Notes: a model not told the origin generated them from the letters alone. DNA of 64,000 bases from Enterovirga rhinocerotis (GCF_004363955.1 NZ_SNZR01000014.1:1-64000), one strand, 5' to 3'. Shown: positions 17,984 to 26,152, counted from the first letter of the stretch. Program-made: numbers and translations.

Positions 17984-20900
17984 TCAGAACCGGTAGTTCA
18001 AACCGACCTTCAGCATGTGCAGACCGATGTTGGTCGAGGCCTCACGCCCGCTCACCTCGTTCACCGATCCCGGAACCGTATTCACGAGGGTTCCCGTGTA
18101 GCCGGCTGGGCAGGGCGGATTGGGACTGCCGCGTCTGCAACTCGTCCACGTCGTGATCGGCTGTTTCACGCCGCCCCGTGCCTGATCGAAGGAGAGGGCT
18201 CCGTTGTCGAAGCCGGCATAGGCATACTCGCCGCGCAGCGACCAATTGCTGGTGATGGCGTATTCGAACCCGGCGCCTGCCGTCCAGCCGAGATCGGTCT
18301 TCGTGTCCGTGTCGGTGAAGGAATACGCCGTGCTCGTCGGCGACGCCGTGAGTTGCGTCGCCCGATACTGCTGGCGGCGACCGCTCGCCTGCAGGAAGGC
18401 GGCCCCGCCGGTGCCGTAGACCATGAACCGCCCGAACGAATACCCGACGCGTCCGCGCAGCGTCGTCATCCAGTCGAGCTTGTATTGCGTATCCGCCTCG
18501 ATCGCGCCGGATGCGGCGAGGGACGCCGTCTCGGTCGCCATCGTCCGCGTTGCGTCGCCCTTCTTGCCGAGGAAGGTGAAATCGCTCTCGATGCCGACGA
18601 GCACGCGGTTGTCGAACTGGTAGTTGAAGCCGATCTGGGCGCCGCCGATCGTGCCGTTCTTCACGAAGCCCGGAGCTTCGCTCGTCGGTGCCGGCCCCCC
18701 GCTTGCGGTCGTGACGGAGCCGGACATCTCCGCCCTGGCGTGGCCGAGATGGAATCCGGCGTAGAGGCCGGTCCAGTCCTCGCCCGGCGCTCCGGCCGAA
18801 GCGTTGCCGAGGCGCGGCAAGGCCGGGAAGGCGGGGAGGGAGTTCCCCCCGAACCGATGCGTCAGTCCGATGCGGGCGGTGCGGCCGGGCGACGGCATGC
18901 CCGTCGTTGCCAGCGGGTCGTAATAGTATTTGTCGGTGAGGTTCTGGATGCTGAAGTCCAGCACGGTGTCCTCGCCGAGCTTGTAGCTTCCGAACAGGTC
19001 GAACACGGCGAATTGGGGCCAAGTGTAATTCAGCCCGATTAGACCTGGCGTTCTCGACGCGGCCGGCGGCCACTTCGAACCGATGCGGGTCGAGGCGAAA
19101 TAGACGCGGCCGCCGAGGGTCAGGGCCTGGTCGAACAGACGCACGCCCCCGGTGACGCTTCCGCTCCATTCCGGCGGGACATAGGTCGGCGGCGTGACAT
19201 TGCCGAGGACCTCGTCCAGCCTCGGCATGGTGCAGCCTGATTCCCTCTTGCAATATTCGGCCTTGATGTACTTCGTGAAGTTGCCTTGGGCGAAGAACGT
19301 GCCCGTGTCATACGAGCCGGAGAGTTCGAAGCCGTCGTAGTTGGCGCGGTCGATGTTCGTGAATTGCTGGCGCGGGTTGTTCATCGTCCCGGGCACGTCG
19401 TCGACAATGATGTAATTGTCGTACTTGTTCTGGAAGTACGTCGCCTTGAAGCGTAGCTTGTCGCCGTCCGTCAGCACGTTGTCGCGCAGCACGTTGAAGC
19501 CGAACTCCCACCCCTTCGAGACCTCTCCCTTGAGGTTCGGATTGACCTGCAGGCTGAACATTTCCCAATAGAGTTCACGCAGGCTCGGCGGCCGGTAGCC
19601 TTCCTTGTATTCCGCGAAGAGCTGGAAGCCCTCGAACGGCGTGATGACGGCTCCGAAGTTCGGGCTCAGCCGCGATCCGCTCCGATCGGGGAAGATGGAC
19701 GCGATCCCCTCGCCTTCGGCGTGATAATGGTCGAACCGCGCTCCGGCAGACAGCTTCAGCCAGTTGACGGGCTCGAAGGTCAGCCGTCCGAACCCGGCGC
19801 TGAGAAGACGGTTGCCGTTGGGGCCCCGGCTGTTCTGGATCAATCCCTCGATCCGCTGCGGGGCCTCGGCCCGCTCGCGGCGGAATTCCGCACCGCTATC
19901 CAGCGTCAGCGGACCGAGGGCCGTGTCGAAACGCGCCGTATTGGTGACGTCGCCTCCGAGCGTGACGACGTTGTGGTTGCGGAAGCCGACGGGATACGCT
20001 TCTCCCCGCCTGTGCTCGAGGTCCGTGAGCCAGAGATTGACGCGCAGGTTCACGAGCGGATTATCGGACGGCTCGTAGCGGTACTTCGCCGTGTAGGTGT
20101 CGAGCGTGGTCTTGCTGAGCTTGCGCTGCCCGAACGAGTAGCTCGGATTGTTGATGAGGGCTTCGTCCTCTTCGCCCGCCGAGCTGAAATAGCGCATGTA
20201 GCCGAGCTCGAAGGACTGACCGTTGTCCCACTTCAACTTGCCCTTCGCCAGGATGGACGTCGTGTCCTGCGAGGTGTTGTACACCTCCTCGCCAGGGCGG
20301 ATGACGGCATTGCGGCCCGGGTTCAGTCCGCTGCCGATCGGGTAGACGAAGCCGCGCTCCGCATCCATCGATCCGGCGAAGTAATTGCCCTGCTTGCGCC
20401 GGGAGATCGCGAAGATGCCTTCGACATGCTCCTGCATCGTCGCGGCGGCGATGCTGCCGGAAAAGCTGTCGCCGTTGAACGACGGCGGCCGGTCCTTCGG
20501 CCGCGTCAGCGGATTGGACAGGGTCGTCGTCGTATCGAACACCGGGGAGCGGGTATTGGTGCCGAGGTCGCCCTTGATGCGGATGCCCCAGTTCTGGTCG
20601 GCTTTCACGATGTCGCCGGCCGCGAGGGTGCGCATGGCGATGTTGCCGCCGATGGCGCCGGTCCCGACCCCGGCGCTGGGGCCCTTGATGATATCGACGC
20701 CGCCGATCAGGTCCGGATCGATATAGGTCTCGTCCCGATTGCCGGCATAGCCGCGATACGACGTCGTCGCGTTGAGGGCGCCGTCGACCGTCGTGTTGAC
20801 GCGGCCCATGCCTTGAAGACCGCGGATGTTGGGGCTGATCGAATTGCCGACCCGGTTGCCGCCGTTCAGGACGCCGGGCGCGTTGATCAGGATGTCGCCG

Positions 20901-21418
20901 GGCGAGGTGGGCGGCAGGCGATCGATCTCCTCGCGGGAGATGAAGGACACGGATCCGGGCGTTTCGTAGGGCGTGTCGGCGTTCGAGACCCCGCTCCGGC
21001 CGCTGACCTCGATCGTGTCGAGCAGGATCGATCCGTTGGCGGCCGCGCCGCCGCGGGCGGCAGGAGCGGGACCGGTGATCAGAACGCTCCTCGCATCGGT
21101 GAAGGAGTGGCTCAGCCCGGATCCCTGCAGGATGCGGGCGATCGCCTCCTGCCGGGTTCCCTGGCCCCGGAAGCCGGCCGAGGATTTGCCGCTCGCGAGC
21201 GAGGCATCGTAGGAGAGTTGCGTCCCCGATTGGCGCCCGAAGGCCGCGAGGGCGCGGTTCAACGAGCCCGCCGGGACGTCGAAGGTCGTTTGAGCCTGGG
21301 CATAGGCGTCGCCCGCCCCGGCCATGCCGCCGGCGAGCGCGGTGGTCGCGAGCAGCGCCGCGACGAGAGCCCTCCGGCCGATCCCGGCGAGATCGCTTCC
21401 ATTCAACCGCAGCGCCAT
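17984..21418 (-). CDS. TonB-dependent haem/haemoglobin-type receptor with STN domain, fused to a C-terminal Omp25-like barrel
   Basis: A 1144-residue outer-membrane protein in one unbroken frame. Order: signal peptide; STN signalling domain (about 43-112, FDVPAGSLNRALAAFGRQSG); plug (about 145-255, with SPGDILINAPGV and NIRGLQGMG); 22-strand barrel to about residue 852, ending in the usual strand GRTARIGLTHRFG. The extracellular YRPP and NPNL motifs (about 607 and 622) are those of haem receptors. A Pro/Gly/Ala linker then leads to a second domain (about 878-1144), starting DWTGLYAGFHLG and ending NYRF, which looks like a complete Omp25/OmpA-like small barrel. Receptors of this type normally stop after the first barrel. 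The STN domain means it signals to the linked FecR/sigma pair. Confidence 0.9.
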   Translation of the reverse strand: MALRLNGSDLAGIGRRALVAALLATTALAGGMAGAGDAYAQAQTTFDVPAGSLNRALAAFGRQSGTQLSYDASLASGKSSAGFRGQGTRQEAIARILQGSGLSHSFTDARSVLITGPAPAARGGAAANGSILLDTIEVSGRSGVSNADTPYETPGSVSFISREEIDRLPPTSPGDILINAPGVLNGGNRVGNSISPNIRGLQGMGRVNTTVDGALNATTSYRGYAGNRDETYIDPDLIGGVDIIKGPSAGVGTGAIGGNIAMRTLAAGDIVKADQNWGIRIKGDLGTNTRSPVFDTTTTLSNPLTRPKDRPPSFNGDSFSGSIAAATMQEHVEGIFAISRRKQGNYFAGSMDAERGFVYPIGSGLNPGRNAVIRPGEEVYNTSQDTTSILAKGKLKWDNGQSFELGYMRYFSSAGEEDEALINNPSYSFGQRKLSKTTLDTYTAKYRYEPSDNPLVNLRVNLWLTDLEHRRGEAYPVGFRNHNVVTLGGDVTNTARFDTALGPLTLDSGAEFRRERAEAPQRIEGLIQNSRGPNGNRLLSAGFGRLTFEPVNWLKLSAGARFDHYHAEGEGIASIFPDRSGSRLSPNFGAVITPFEGFQLFAEYKEGYRPPSLRELYWEMFSLQVNPNLKGEVSKGWEFGFNVLRDNVLTDGDKLRFKATYFQNKYDNYIIVDDVPGTMNNPRQQFTNIDRANYDGFELSGSYDTGTFFAQGNFTKYIKAEYCKRESGCTMPRLDEVLGNVTPPTYVPPEWSGSVTGGVRLFDQALTLGGRVYFASTRIGSKWPPAASRTPGLIGLNYTWPQFAVFDLFGSYKLGEDTVLDFSIQNLTDKYYYDPLATTGMPSPGRTARIGLTHRFGGNSLPAFPALPRLGNASAGAPGEDWTGLYAGFHLGHARAEMSGSVTTASGGPAPTSEAPGFVKNGTIGGAQIGFNYQFDNRVLVGIESDFTFLGKKGDATRTMATETASLAASGAIEADTQYKLDWMTTLRGRVGYSFGRFMVYGTGGAAFLQASGRRQQYRATQLTASPTSTAYSFTDTDTKTDLGWTAGAGFEYAITSNWSLRGEYAYAGFDNGALSFDQARGGVKQPITTWTSCRRGSPNPPCPAGYTGTLVNTVPGSVNEVSGREASTNIGLHMLKVGLNYRF

Positions 21419-21493
21419 AGCCCCACCACTCCAGATTCCGTCGGGAGGGCCGGACGCCTGTCGGCTGGATCGCGCAGCCCCTCTGATGGCTTT

Positions 21494-21517
21494 ACGAACG
21501 AGGGCGCGGGATTTTCT
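21494..21517 (-). promoter_or_regulatory. Candidate ECF-sigma promoter of the receptor gene
   Basis: On the minus strand GAAAAT, then 14 bases, then CGTA, ending 76 bases before the receptor ATG. The same elements with the same spacing and matching surrounding bases occur before the anti-sigma gene. The -35 resembles the GGAAAT/TAAAT elements and the -10 the CGT element of FecI/PvdS-type promoters. Confidence 0.6.
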
Positions 21518-21535
21518 CCCGGATCGCCGAATTCG

Positions 21536-22492
21536 TCAGACGGGGGACAGGACCGTGACGAGCGGGCCGATGCGACGGACCTTGGCGCCGAACGGACGCG
21601 CCACGGCCTCGAGCGCCCGGATCGGATCGCTGAGGTCGAACACGCCGCTGACCTGCCGTGAGCCGAGCGAGGGATCGGCCATGACGACGTGCCCGCCTTG
21701 CCAGCGGGCGATCTTCGCGACCATGGCGGAGACCGTCTCCCTGTCCGCGACGATCATTCCGTCGCGCCAGGCCGCGATCTGGGACGGCTCCCGCAGGCCG
21801 CGGCTGATCGCGTGAGACGAGCTGTCGAGCGTGATCCACTGGCCGATGTTCAGCCGCTCGGCGCTGCGCTGCCCCGGACCGGCGGTGCTCGCCTCGACGA
21901 CGCCGTGGCTCACGGACACGGAGATGAAGCCGGCATCGTTCGAGACGTCGAACGCGGTGCCGAGAGCCGTGGCCGAGAACCGATCGACGTGGACGACGAA
22001 CGGCCTCGCCGGCTCGGGGGCGACCTCGAAATAGGCCATGCCGGACAGCAATTCGACAGCCCGCCGCTCGCCGCCGTAGCGGATCGCGACCGCGCTGTCG
22101 GGACCCAGCGTCATCACGCTGCCATCGGTCAGGACGACCGGCCGGAGTTCCGCGGTGGAGGTCGTGTAATCGGCCTGCAGCCGCCGGAGCGCGCGCGGCA
22201 GGGCCAGGGACCCGGCCGCCGCAGCCCCGAGCCCGATCGCACCGCCGATGACGAGGCTGCGCCTCGACGGGCCATGCCCCGCGCGCGCGGCCCTCCGGTT
22301 CTCCTTGAGAACCTGGCCGGTCATGCCGTGGATCGCGGAGATCCTGGCCCAGGCTGCCTGATGCTGCGCGCTCCGGGCCAGCCAGGCTCGCAGCATCTCG
22401 ACCGAGACCGGGTTGCTGGGATCGTTCTGCAGCCGGATGGCGAGGTCGGCCGCTTCACGGAACAGGCGGCGATCCTCGGGCACCTCTGTCAT
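21536..22492 (-). CDS. FecR-family anti-sigma factor (HasS-like)
   Basis: A 318-residue membrane regulator. The cytoplasmic N-terminus has the DUF4880-like FREAADLAIRLQND and WLARSAQHQAAWARI segments that bind sigma. One membrane span follows (about 78-100), then a periplasmic FecR domain with GSVMTLGPDSAVAI and a C-terminal STN-interacting region. The ATG before TEVPEDRRLF was chosen because upstream codons are unlike the family. It should hold the adjacent ECF sigma factor inactive until the receptor signals haem binding. It is separately promoted, with a sigma-type motif 55 bases upstream. Confidence 0.9.
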   Translation of the reverse strand: MTEVPEDRRLFREAADLAIRLQNDPSNPVSVEMLRAWLARSAQHQAAWARISAIHGMTGQVLKENRRAARAGHGPSRRSLVIGGAIGLGAAAAGSLALPRALRRLQADYTTSTAELRPVVLTDGSVMTLGPDSAVAIRYGGERRAVELLSGMAYFEVAPEPARPFVVHVDRFSATALGTAFDVSNDAGFISVSVSHGVVEASTAGPGQRSAERLNIGQWITLDSSSHAISRGLREPSQIAAWRDGMIVADRETVSAMVAKIARWQGGHVVMADPSLGSRQVSGVFDLSDPIRALEAVARPFGAKVRRIGPLVTVLSPV

Positions 22493-22546
22493 GCCATCTT
22501 TCCAACAGCGCTCGCGGGATGGGGCGCTTGAGGCCCCAGGATGTTC

Positions 22547-22570
22547 TACGAGTGAGCGGCGCGGATTTTC
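22547..22570 (-). promoter_or_regulatory. Candidate ECF-sigma promoter of the anti-sigma gene
   Basis: GAAAAT-N14-CGTA on the minus strand, matching the motif before the receptor in both elements, spacing and most spacer bases (GCGCC and CTC in common). In the Serratia has system the anti-sigma hasS is likewise transcribed by its own sigma factor, which makes this placement biologically sensible. Confidence 0.6.
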
Positions 22571-22591
22571 TGCGGTCAAGCCAGCCGGCGT

Positions 22592-22637
22592 GAGCATGCT
22601 GCGGAAACGGGGAAGCCGGCTCTCCGATCACGAGACC
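22592..22637. repeat. Diverged copy of a dispersed palindromic repeat
   Basis: Begins GAGCATGCTGCGGAAAC and continues CCGGCTCTCCGATCACGAG. It aligns along about 46 bases with the better-preserved copy at 30569-30615. It resembles the short GC-rich palindromes found in many copies in rhizobial genomes. It lies between the anti-sigma and sigma genes. Confidence 0.55.
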
Positions 22638-22648
22638 CGAGGGCTGCC

Positions 22649-23170
22649 TCAAAGGCCCGCCAGCCGGGCATCGATATGCTCGTAGCCATCGCGGATCAGG
22701 GCCCAGGTTCGCGAGACCGACAGGTCGAGCTCCGCGGCGACCTCGGCGATGGTCATCTCGTCGATCCGATGCATCTCGAAGGCGGCCCGCGTCCGCTGCG
22801 GAAGCTCCGCGAGCGCCGCGCGGGTCAGCCCCAGCCTCTGCCGATCGTAGACGATCCGCTCGGGGGAGGGGGACGCATCCGCGATGGCAGCGAGGTCTTC
22901 CGGCGACAGGTCGACCCGGGTCAGGATCCGCTCCCGCCGGATGTGGTCGACGCCGAGATTGCGGGCGACACGGAACAGATAGGCCGCCGGGTTATGGGCG
23001 GAGGCGGCCTTGCCGGGCGGCGAATCCAGAACCCGCACGAACGTGTCCTGCGTCAGATCCGCGGCCGTCTCTTCGGTCAAGCCGCGGCGTCTCAGGGCCG
23101 CCGCGATGTCGCGTGCGTGCCGGACGAAGAGCTTATGGAGGTCCCAGCTCATCGCGCGGACGAGGGGCAT
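22649..23170 (-). CDS. ECF RNA polymerase sigma factor, FecI/HasI-like
   Basis: A 173-residue sigma-70 family ECF factor. Region 2 is visible in LTEETAADLTQDTFVRVLDSP and the following AAYLFRVARNLGVDHIRRERI; region 4 in LAELPQRTRAAFEMHRIDEMTIAEVAAELDLS. Length matches iron-starvation sigma factors. No strong ribosome site marks the start; a second ATG six codons later (SWDLHKLF) is an alternative. With FecR, STN-receptor and TonB downstream it completes a cell-surface signalling system for haem or haemophore uptake. Its own promoter lacks the GAAAAT-N14-CGTA motif, suggesting iron control instead. Confidence 0.9.
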   Translation of the reverse strand: MPLVRAMSWDLHKLFVRHARDIAAALRRRGLTEETAADLTQDTFVRVLDSPPGKAASAHNPAAYLFRVARNLGVDHIRRERILTRVDLSPEDLAAIADASPSPERIVYDRQRLGLTRAALAELPQRTRAAFEMHRIDEMTIAEVAAELDLSVSRTWALIRDGYEHIDARLAGL

Positions 23171-23665
23171 GAAGGATGGATCGCGCCGCACCCGCCCGTG
23201 CCGGCGACGGGCGAGGTGCCGCAGAGGCGCGTCCCGCTTGTGTGAACAAGAACCATCGTGCCGATCCAAGCAACCGAAGTTCGAGCGCCAGTCCGCTGGC
23301 GCCACCCCGTCGTCATCAATCCAAAGCCGGATAGGGTTGGAAGAATTACCGTGCAACAACAATGATTTAGATCTATTCTAGGGATGTGTTGCCGTGCCGG
23401 CGCGCGCCGGTTCACTTGGTCGGCAGAAACGCAGTCTTTTCGCGACGATAGGTCGAGCGCGCTGCGAGACGCGGATGTTGAGAGGGTCGGACAGCCCGCC
23501 GCCGCTTCTCTCGATGATGTTGCCGGGAGGACACGCTGAGCCGGGCCTCAGGATCCCTCTCCGACGTCGGGCCCTTCATGAGCCGACGATGACGCGCAGC
23601 CGCTCGCACGCCGATCGTGACGGCGAGCGTCGGCTGCGCCTGGGACGAGCCGGGACCGGATATGG
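23171..23665. other. Intergenic region upstream of the sigma gene
   Basis: About 495 bases without a credible gene. The first 190 bases can be read in frame with the sigma gene but look non-coding. An AT-rich island from about 23335 to 23385 is the likely promoter zone and contains the palindromic element listed next. The rest shows nothing recognisable. Confidence 0.5.
23366..23382. promoter_or_regulatory. ICE-like (Irr) iron-control element candidate
   Basis: TTTAGATCTATTCTAGG, 11 of 14 specified bases of the rhizobial Irr-box form TTTAGAA-N3-TTCTAAA. It sits in the AT-rich promoter region about 195 bases upstream of the sigma start. Irr or Fur control of the sigma gene would complete the iron-responsive logic. 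Match is partial, so tentative. Confidence 0.35.
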
Positions 23666-23666
23666 G

Positions 23667-23972
23667 CTACCTGACGGTCAGGCTCTGCTCCGCCTTGTCG
23701 TAGATGCTCAGAGCGTCCGCCCATCGGCCCTCGGAGCAAGCGCCGCGGGCGCGGATGACATCCCGGAAAACGCCGTCGAGCTTTTGCGACGCGGTGTTCG
23801 CCCCCTGGTCTTCCAAGAGGACGACCAGCTTGAGATCCCGTGCGGCACAGGCTCGTCGCGCCTCGGCATTCGCCGACGCAGACTGGGCAGCGCTAGCTGG
23901 AGAGATCGTAGCAGTCGTTGCCGCGATGGCTGCGAGGATAGACAGAATTGTCTTGCGGTTCAGGAGATTCAT
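23667..23972 (-). CDS. Small secreted protein of unknown function
   Basis: A 101-residue protein with a clear signal peptide (MNLLNRKTILSILAAIAATT, cleavage near ASA). A short helical mature part follows, with two Cys residues (RRACAARD, RGACSEGRWADA) that could form a disulphide. The ATG is marked by GGGAG six bases upstream. The mature segment (length about 75, final DALSIYDKAEQSL) resembles a single TPR-like helical hairpin. I do not recognise the family. It follows the sigma gene region but is transcribed separately. Confidence 0.65.
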   Translation of the reverse strand: MNLLNRKTILSILAAIAATTATISPASAAQSASANAEARRACAARDLKLVVLLEDQGANTASQKLDGVFRDVIRARGACSEGRWADALSIYDKAEQSLTVR

Positions 23973-24307
23973 GCTTCGCTCCCATCGGCATCGACGCATC
24001 GTATTGGCGAGAACGATGCGGATTTGCTTGAGGTGCGAGCATTGAGAATTGAACACCCTCGCACAATGTGGAAATGCAGGAACCCTGCCTTCGGCCGAGG
24101 CGAAGGCAGGGTTCCTGCATCATGCCGCCGCGAACGGTCCGGGACGGCAGGAGGCGGTTGCCGCGCCGTCGGACCCGGTGTCCGACCCGCGCCCCGGATG
24201 GAGGTTTCACCCTTCTGGCCGGTTCCGCTGGTTGCGGGGCGGCCGTCCTGCCGTGGACGTGCAACGCCTCGGGTTGCTGGGCGTTGCTCTCGACAGGAGG
24301 TCCAACG
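23973..24307. other. Intergenic region with a very strong hairpin
   Basis: About 335 bases between two small genes. It holds the perfect 20-bp inverted repeat listed separately and otherwise nothing recognisable. The ribosome site of the next gene (AGGAGG) lies at its right end. Confidence 0.5.
24074..24120. repeat. Perfect 20-bp inverted repeat with 7-base loop
   Basis: Arms ATGCAGGAACCCTGCCTTCG and its exact complement separated by GCCGAGG. Such a long perfect stem is far beyond chance. It could be a transcription terminator/insulator for the flanking genes or a mobile-element remnant such as a REP/MITE-like unit. No T-tract follows on either strand. Confidence 0.8.
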
Positions 24308-24502
24308 ATGTCAGTCCCCGGCTCCAACAAGAAGCCCGGTCCGCCGAACGAGGGAAGCCGGCCGAGCGACGGCGGCGAGCCCGTCTCGGGCCGGAAGGAC
24401 AAACCGTCGAAGCAACAGGAAGCCGATGAGGTGAACACGCCCGGCGATGGAGCCCTGCCGTCGAAAGGGCCGGGCTCGGACGTCGACCCTGGCGTCGGAT
24501 AG
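24308..24502 (+). CDS. Small hydrophilic protein of unknown function
   Basis: A 64-residue, Pro/Gly/Lys/Asp-rich and probably disordered protein (starts MSVPGSNKKPGPPNEG). Coding status rests on an excellent ribosome site, AGGAGG seven bases before the ATG. No domain or membrane segment is visible. Short disordered proteins with this kind of composition are common orphans in rhizobia. It lies in an accessory patch next to an integrase remnant. Confidence 0.55.
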   Translation: MSVPGSNKKPGPPNEGSRPSDGGEPVSGRKDKPSKQQEADEVNTPGDGALPSKGPGSDVDPGVG

Positions 24503-24647
24503 GCTGCGGCAAGCGCGCCGTCTGTCTCGACGGCGCCGAGAAAGGATCGCCGCTCAGGGGCGGCTTCCGGGGCGCGTTGAGCTCGAGCCCGCAGCGGCTT
24601 CGCCCTGCCTCCGGCCGAAGCCGTTGACCCGGAAAAATCCCTGTCGT

Positions 24648-24952
24648 GTCACGGATGCCGAGATCGTGAAGGCCAGGGCCAAGGCCGCGAAGGAAGCCGC
24701 GGGCGAGCCCGAGAAGCTGATCCCGTGGCGCCTGCACGACTTCCGCCGCACCGGCGCCTCGCGCCGATGGGCTTCGATTCGATCGTCGCGGACAAGCTCC
24801 TCGCGCACAAGCCGGCGAAGCTGAAAGGCGTGGCCAGCGTCTATCAGCGCCATGACTTCGCGAAGGAACGGGAGCGAGCGCTAGAGGCATGGGCGGCGGA
24901 GGTCACACGCGCGCCGCCTGAGACGGAGAACGTCGTCAAGCTAAGGGGCTGA
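24648..24952 (+). pseudogene. Phage-type tyrosine integrase, C-terminal remnant, frameshifted
   Basis: Only the last quarter of a site-specific tyrosine recombinase remains. The first piece (VTDAEIVKARAKAAKEA ... LHDFRRTGASR) carries the His-x2-Arg box in one frame. The second piece (MGFDSIVADKLLAHKPAKL ... VYQRHDF) carries the likely nucleophilic Tyr in another frame. The break is near 24764, where the linking residues are missing, and the catalytic N-terminal half is gone. It marks a decayed integrated element. The nearest tRNA is about 1.4 kb to the right, but no duplicated attachment sequence was found. Confidence 0.8.
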
Positions 24953-25067
24953 GTGTCGCCAAGAAGCAGGTGTCGGCAGGGCACCCTGCGATGGGACCGA
25001 ATATGCAAATGTCTTGGAACTTCGAGCCAGTTCGAACATCGGCACCACCGCCCGGCGATGGTTCGGC

Positions 25068-25829
25068 CTACGGGAACAGGTAACGCAGGCCGATGCGAGC
25101 CTCGTGAGCGCGAACGTCCGCCATCTTGGCGGAAACGCCGTACAGGTCGCGATTGGTCTTCATCGGCCCAAGGTCGAGGTACCGGTAGCCGACATCGAGC
25201 GCGAGCCCGTCCGCAAGTCCAACCCCGGCGCCAGCCATCAGCGCCCAGGCCAGATCGGTCCTGCTGGTACTCGGTAGCGTCAGCTTGGGTCCGGATGGTG
25301 TGCAGGCCGCCGTGAAGCAGACCACCTGCGTTCTCCAGGTGTCGATGCGCTTGCTCGCGATGCCGATGCCCGCTCCGAGATACGGGGTAATTCCCGCCCA
25401 GGTGCCGAGGTCGACATATCCGTTCAGCATGTATGCGCTAGACGAGAGCGACGCCTTCTCCGCGGAAAAGCCATTGACGTAGTTCGAGCCCGAATTCGTT
25501 GCTTTGAAACCGCTGGGCGTCCGCCACTCGGCCGTCACGTCGGCGCGTAACCACTCGTTGAACCGATAACCCACGCCGCCACCAAGGGATAGCGCATCCG
25601 AAATGCGCTCCCGCTCGAAGCTTCGAATATCACCGTTCGGAAGGAGGCCCTCCACAGAGGATCGCAGATGCGCGAAACCACCGATGTCGCCGCGGAGGTA
25701 CCAGCCGCTCGTGTTGAGGGGAGCCGCCGTGCCCCCAGGGAACCCGTCCATGGCGGGATCGGCAGCGATTGCCGGTGCAGCCAGCAACGTTGCGGCCAGG
25801 GTGAGAGCAACTCGTTTCACCAGCTTCAC
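25068..25829 (-). CDS. Outer-membrane beta-barrel protein, Omp25/31-like
   Basis: A 253-residue porin-like protein. The signal peptide (KLVKRVALTLAATLLAAPAIA) is followed by a mature start ADPAM and alternating amphipathic strands. It includes GGVGYRFNEWLRADVTAEWR, TPYLGAGIGI and the closing GLRYLFP, ending in an aromatic-Pro terminus typical of this barrel family. The start is GTG with no strong ribosome site. Such proteins are major surface proteins in Hyphomicrobiales. It stands alone, reading toward the integrase remnant. Confidence 0.88.
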   Translation of the reverse strand: MKLVKRVALTLAATLLAAPAIAADPAMDGFPGGTAAPLNTSGWYLRGDIGGFAHLRSSVEGLLPNGDIRSFERERISDALSLGGGVGYRFNEWLRADVTAEWRTPSGFKATNSGSNYVNGFSAEKASLSSSAYMLNGYVDLGTWAGITPYLGAGIGIASKRIDTWRTQVVCFTAACTPSGPKLTLPSTSRTDLAWALMAGAGVGLADGLALDVGYRYLDLGPMKTNRDLYGVSAKMADVRAHEARIGLRYLFP

Positions 25830-26054
25830 CTCGGCTTCAGAGCCCGATCCGACTAAAGCCTCGCATGGTGAAAAACTGGTTAATCAACGGGGTTGCGTAC
25901 TCATCGCGTCCTGCGAGACGCTCAAATGTCAGTGAGCGCTACGCGCCTGATCTGTCCTGTTGATCGCCAGCTTTAGCAGGGCGGCATCAGGCGGGGGGCG
26001 CAGGAACGCATCGGGCCGGGCGGCGCTCACACCCCCTCAGGGCGCCCCTGGCTC

Positions 26055-26075
26055 TTCGGCCCAACTTGGGCCGAA
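26055..26075. repeat. Hairpin, 9-bp perfect stem
   Basis: TTCGGCCCA-ACT-TGGGCCGAA, immediately left of the larger cruciform. Possibly one composite element with it. Confidence 0.65.
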
Positions 26076-26080
26076 ATTCT

Positions 26081-26152
26081 CTTCTTGGCCTGCTGCCGGT
26101 TTCATGAAACACCCAACCTCGGTGTCCACGAAACCGGCAGCAGGCCAAGAAG
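26081..26152. repeat. Perfect 23-bp inverted repeat with structured centre
   Basis: Outer arms begin CTTCTTGGCCTGCTGCCGG and are exact complements over 23 bases. The 26-base centre itself contains ACACC/GGTGT. The total size (72 bases) and perfection suggest a mobile palindromic unit or recent duplication rather than a simple terminator. The arms differ in sequence from the 24074-24120 palindrome. Confidence 0.8.
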
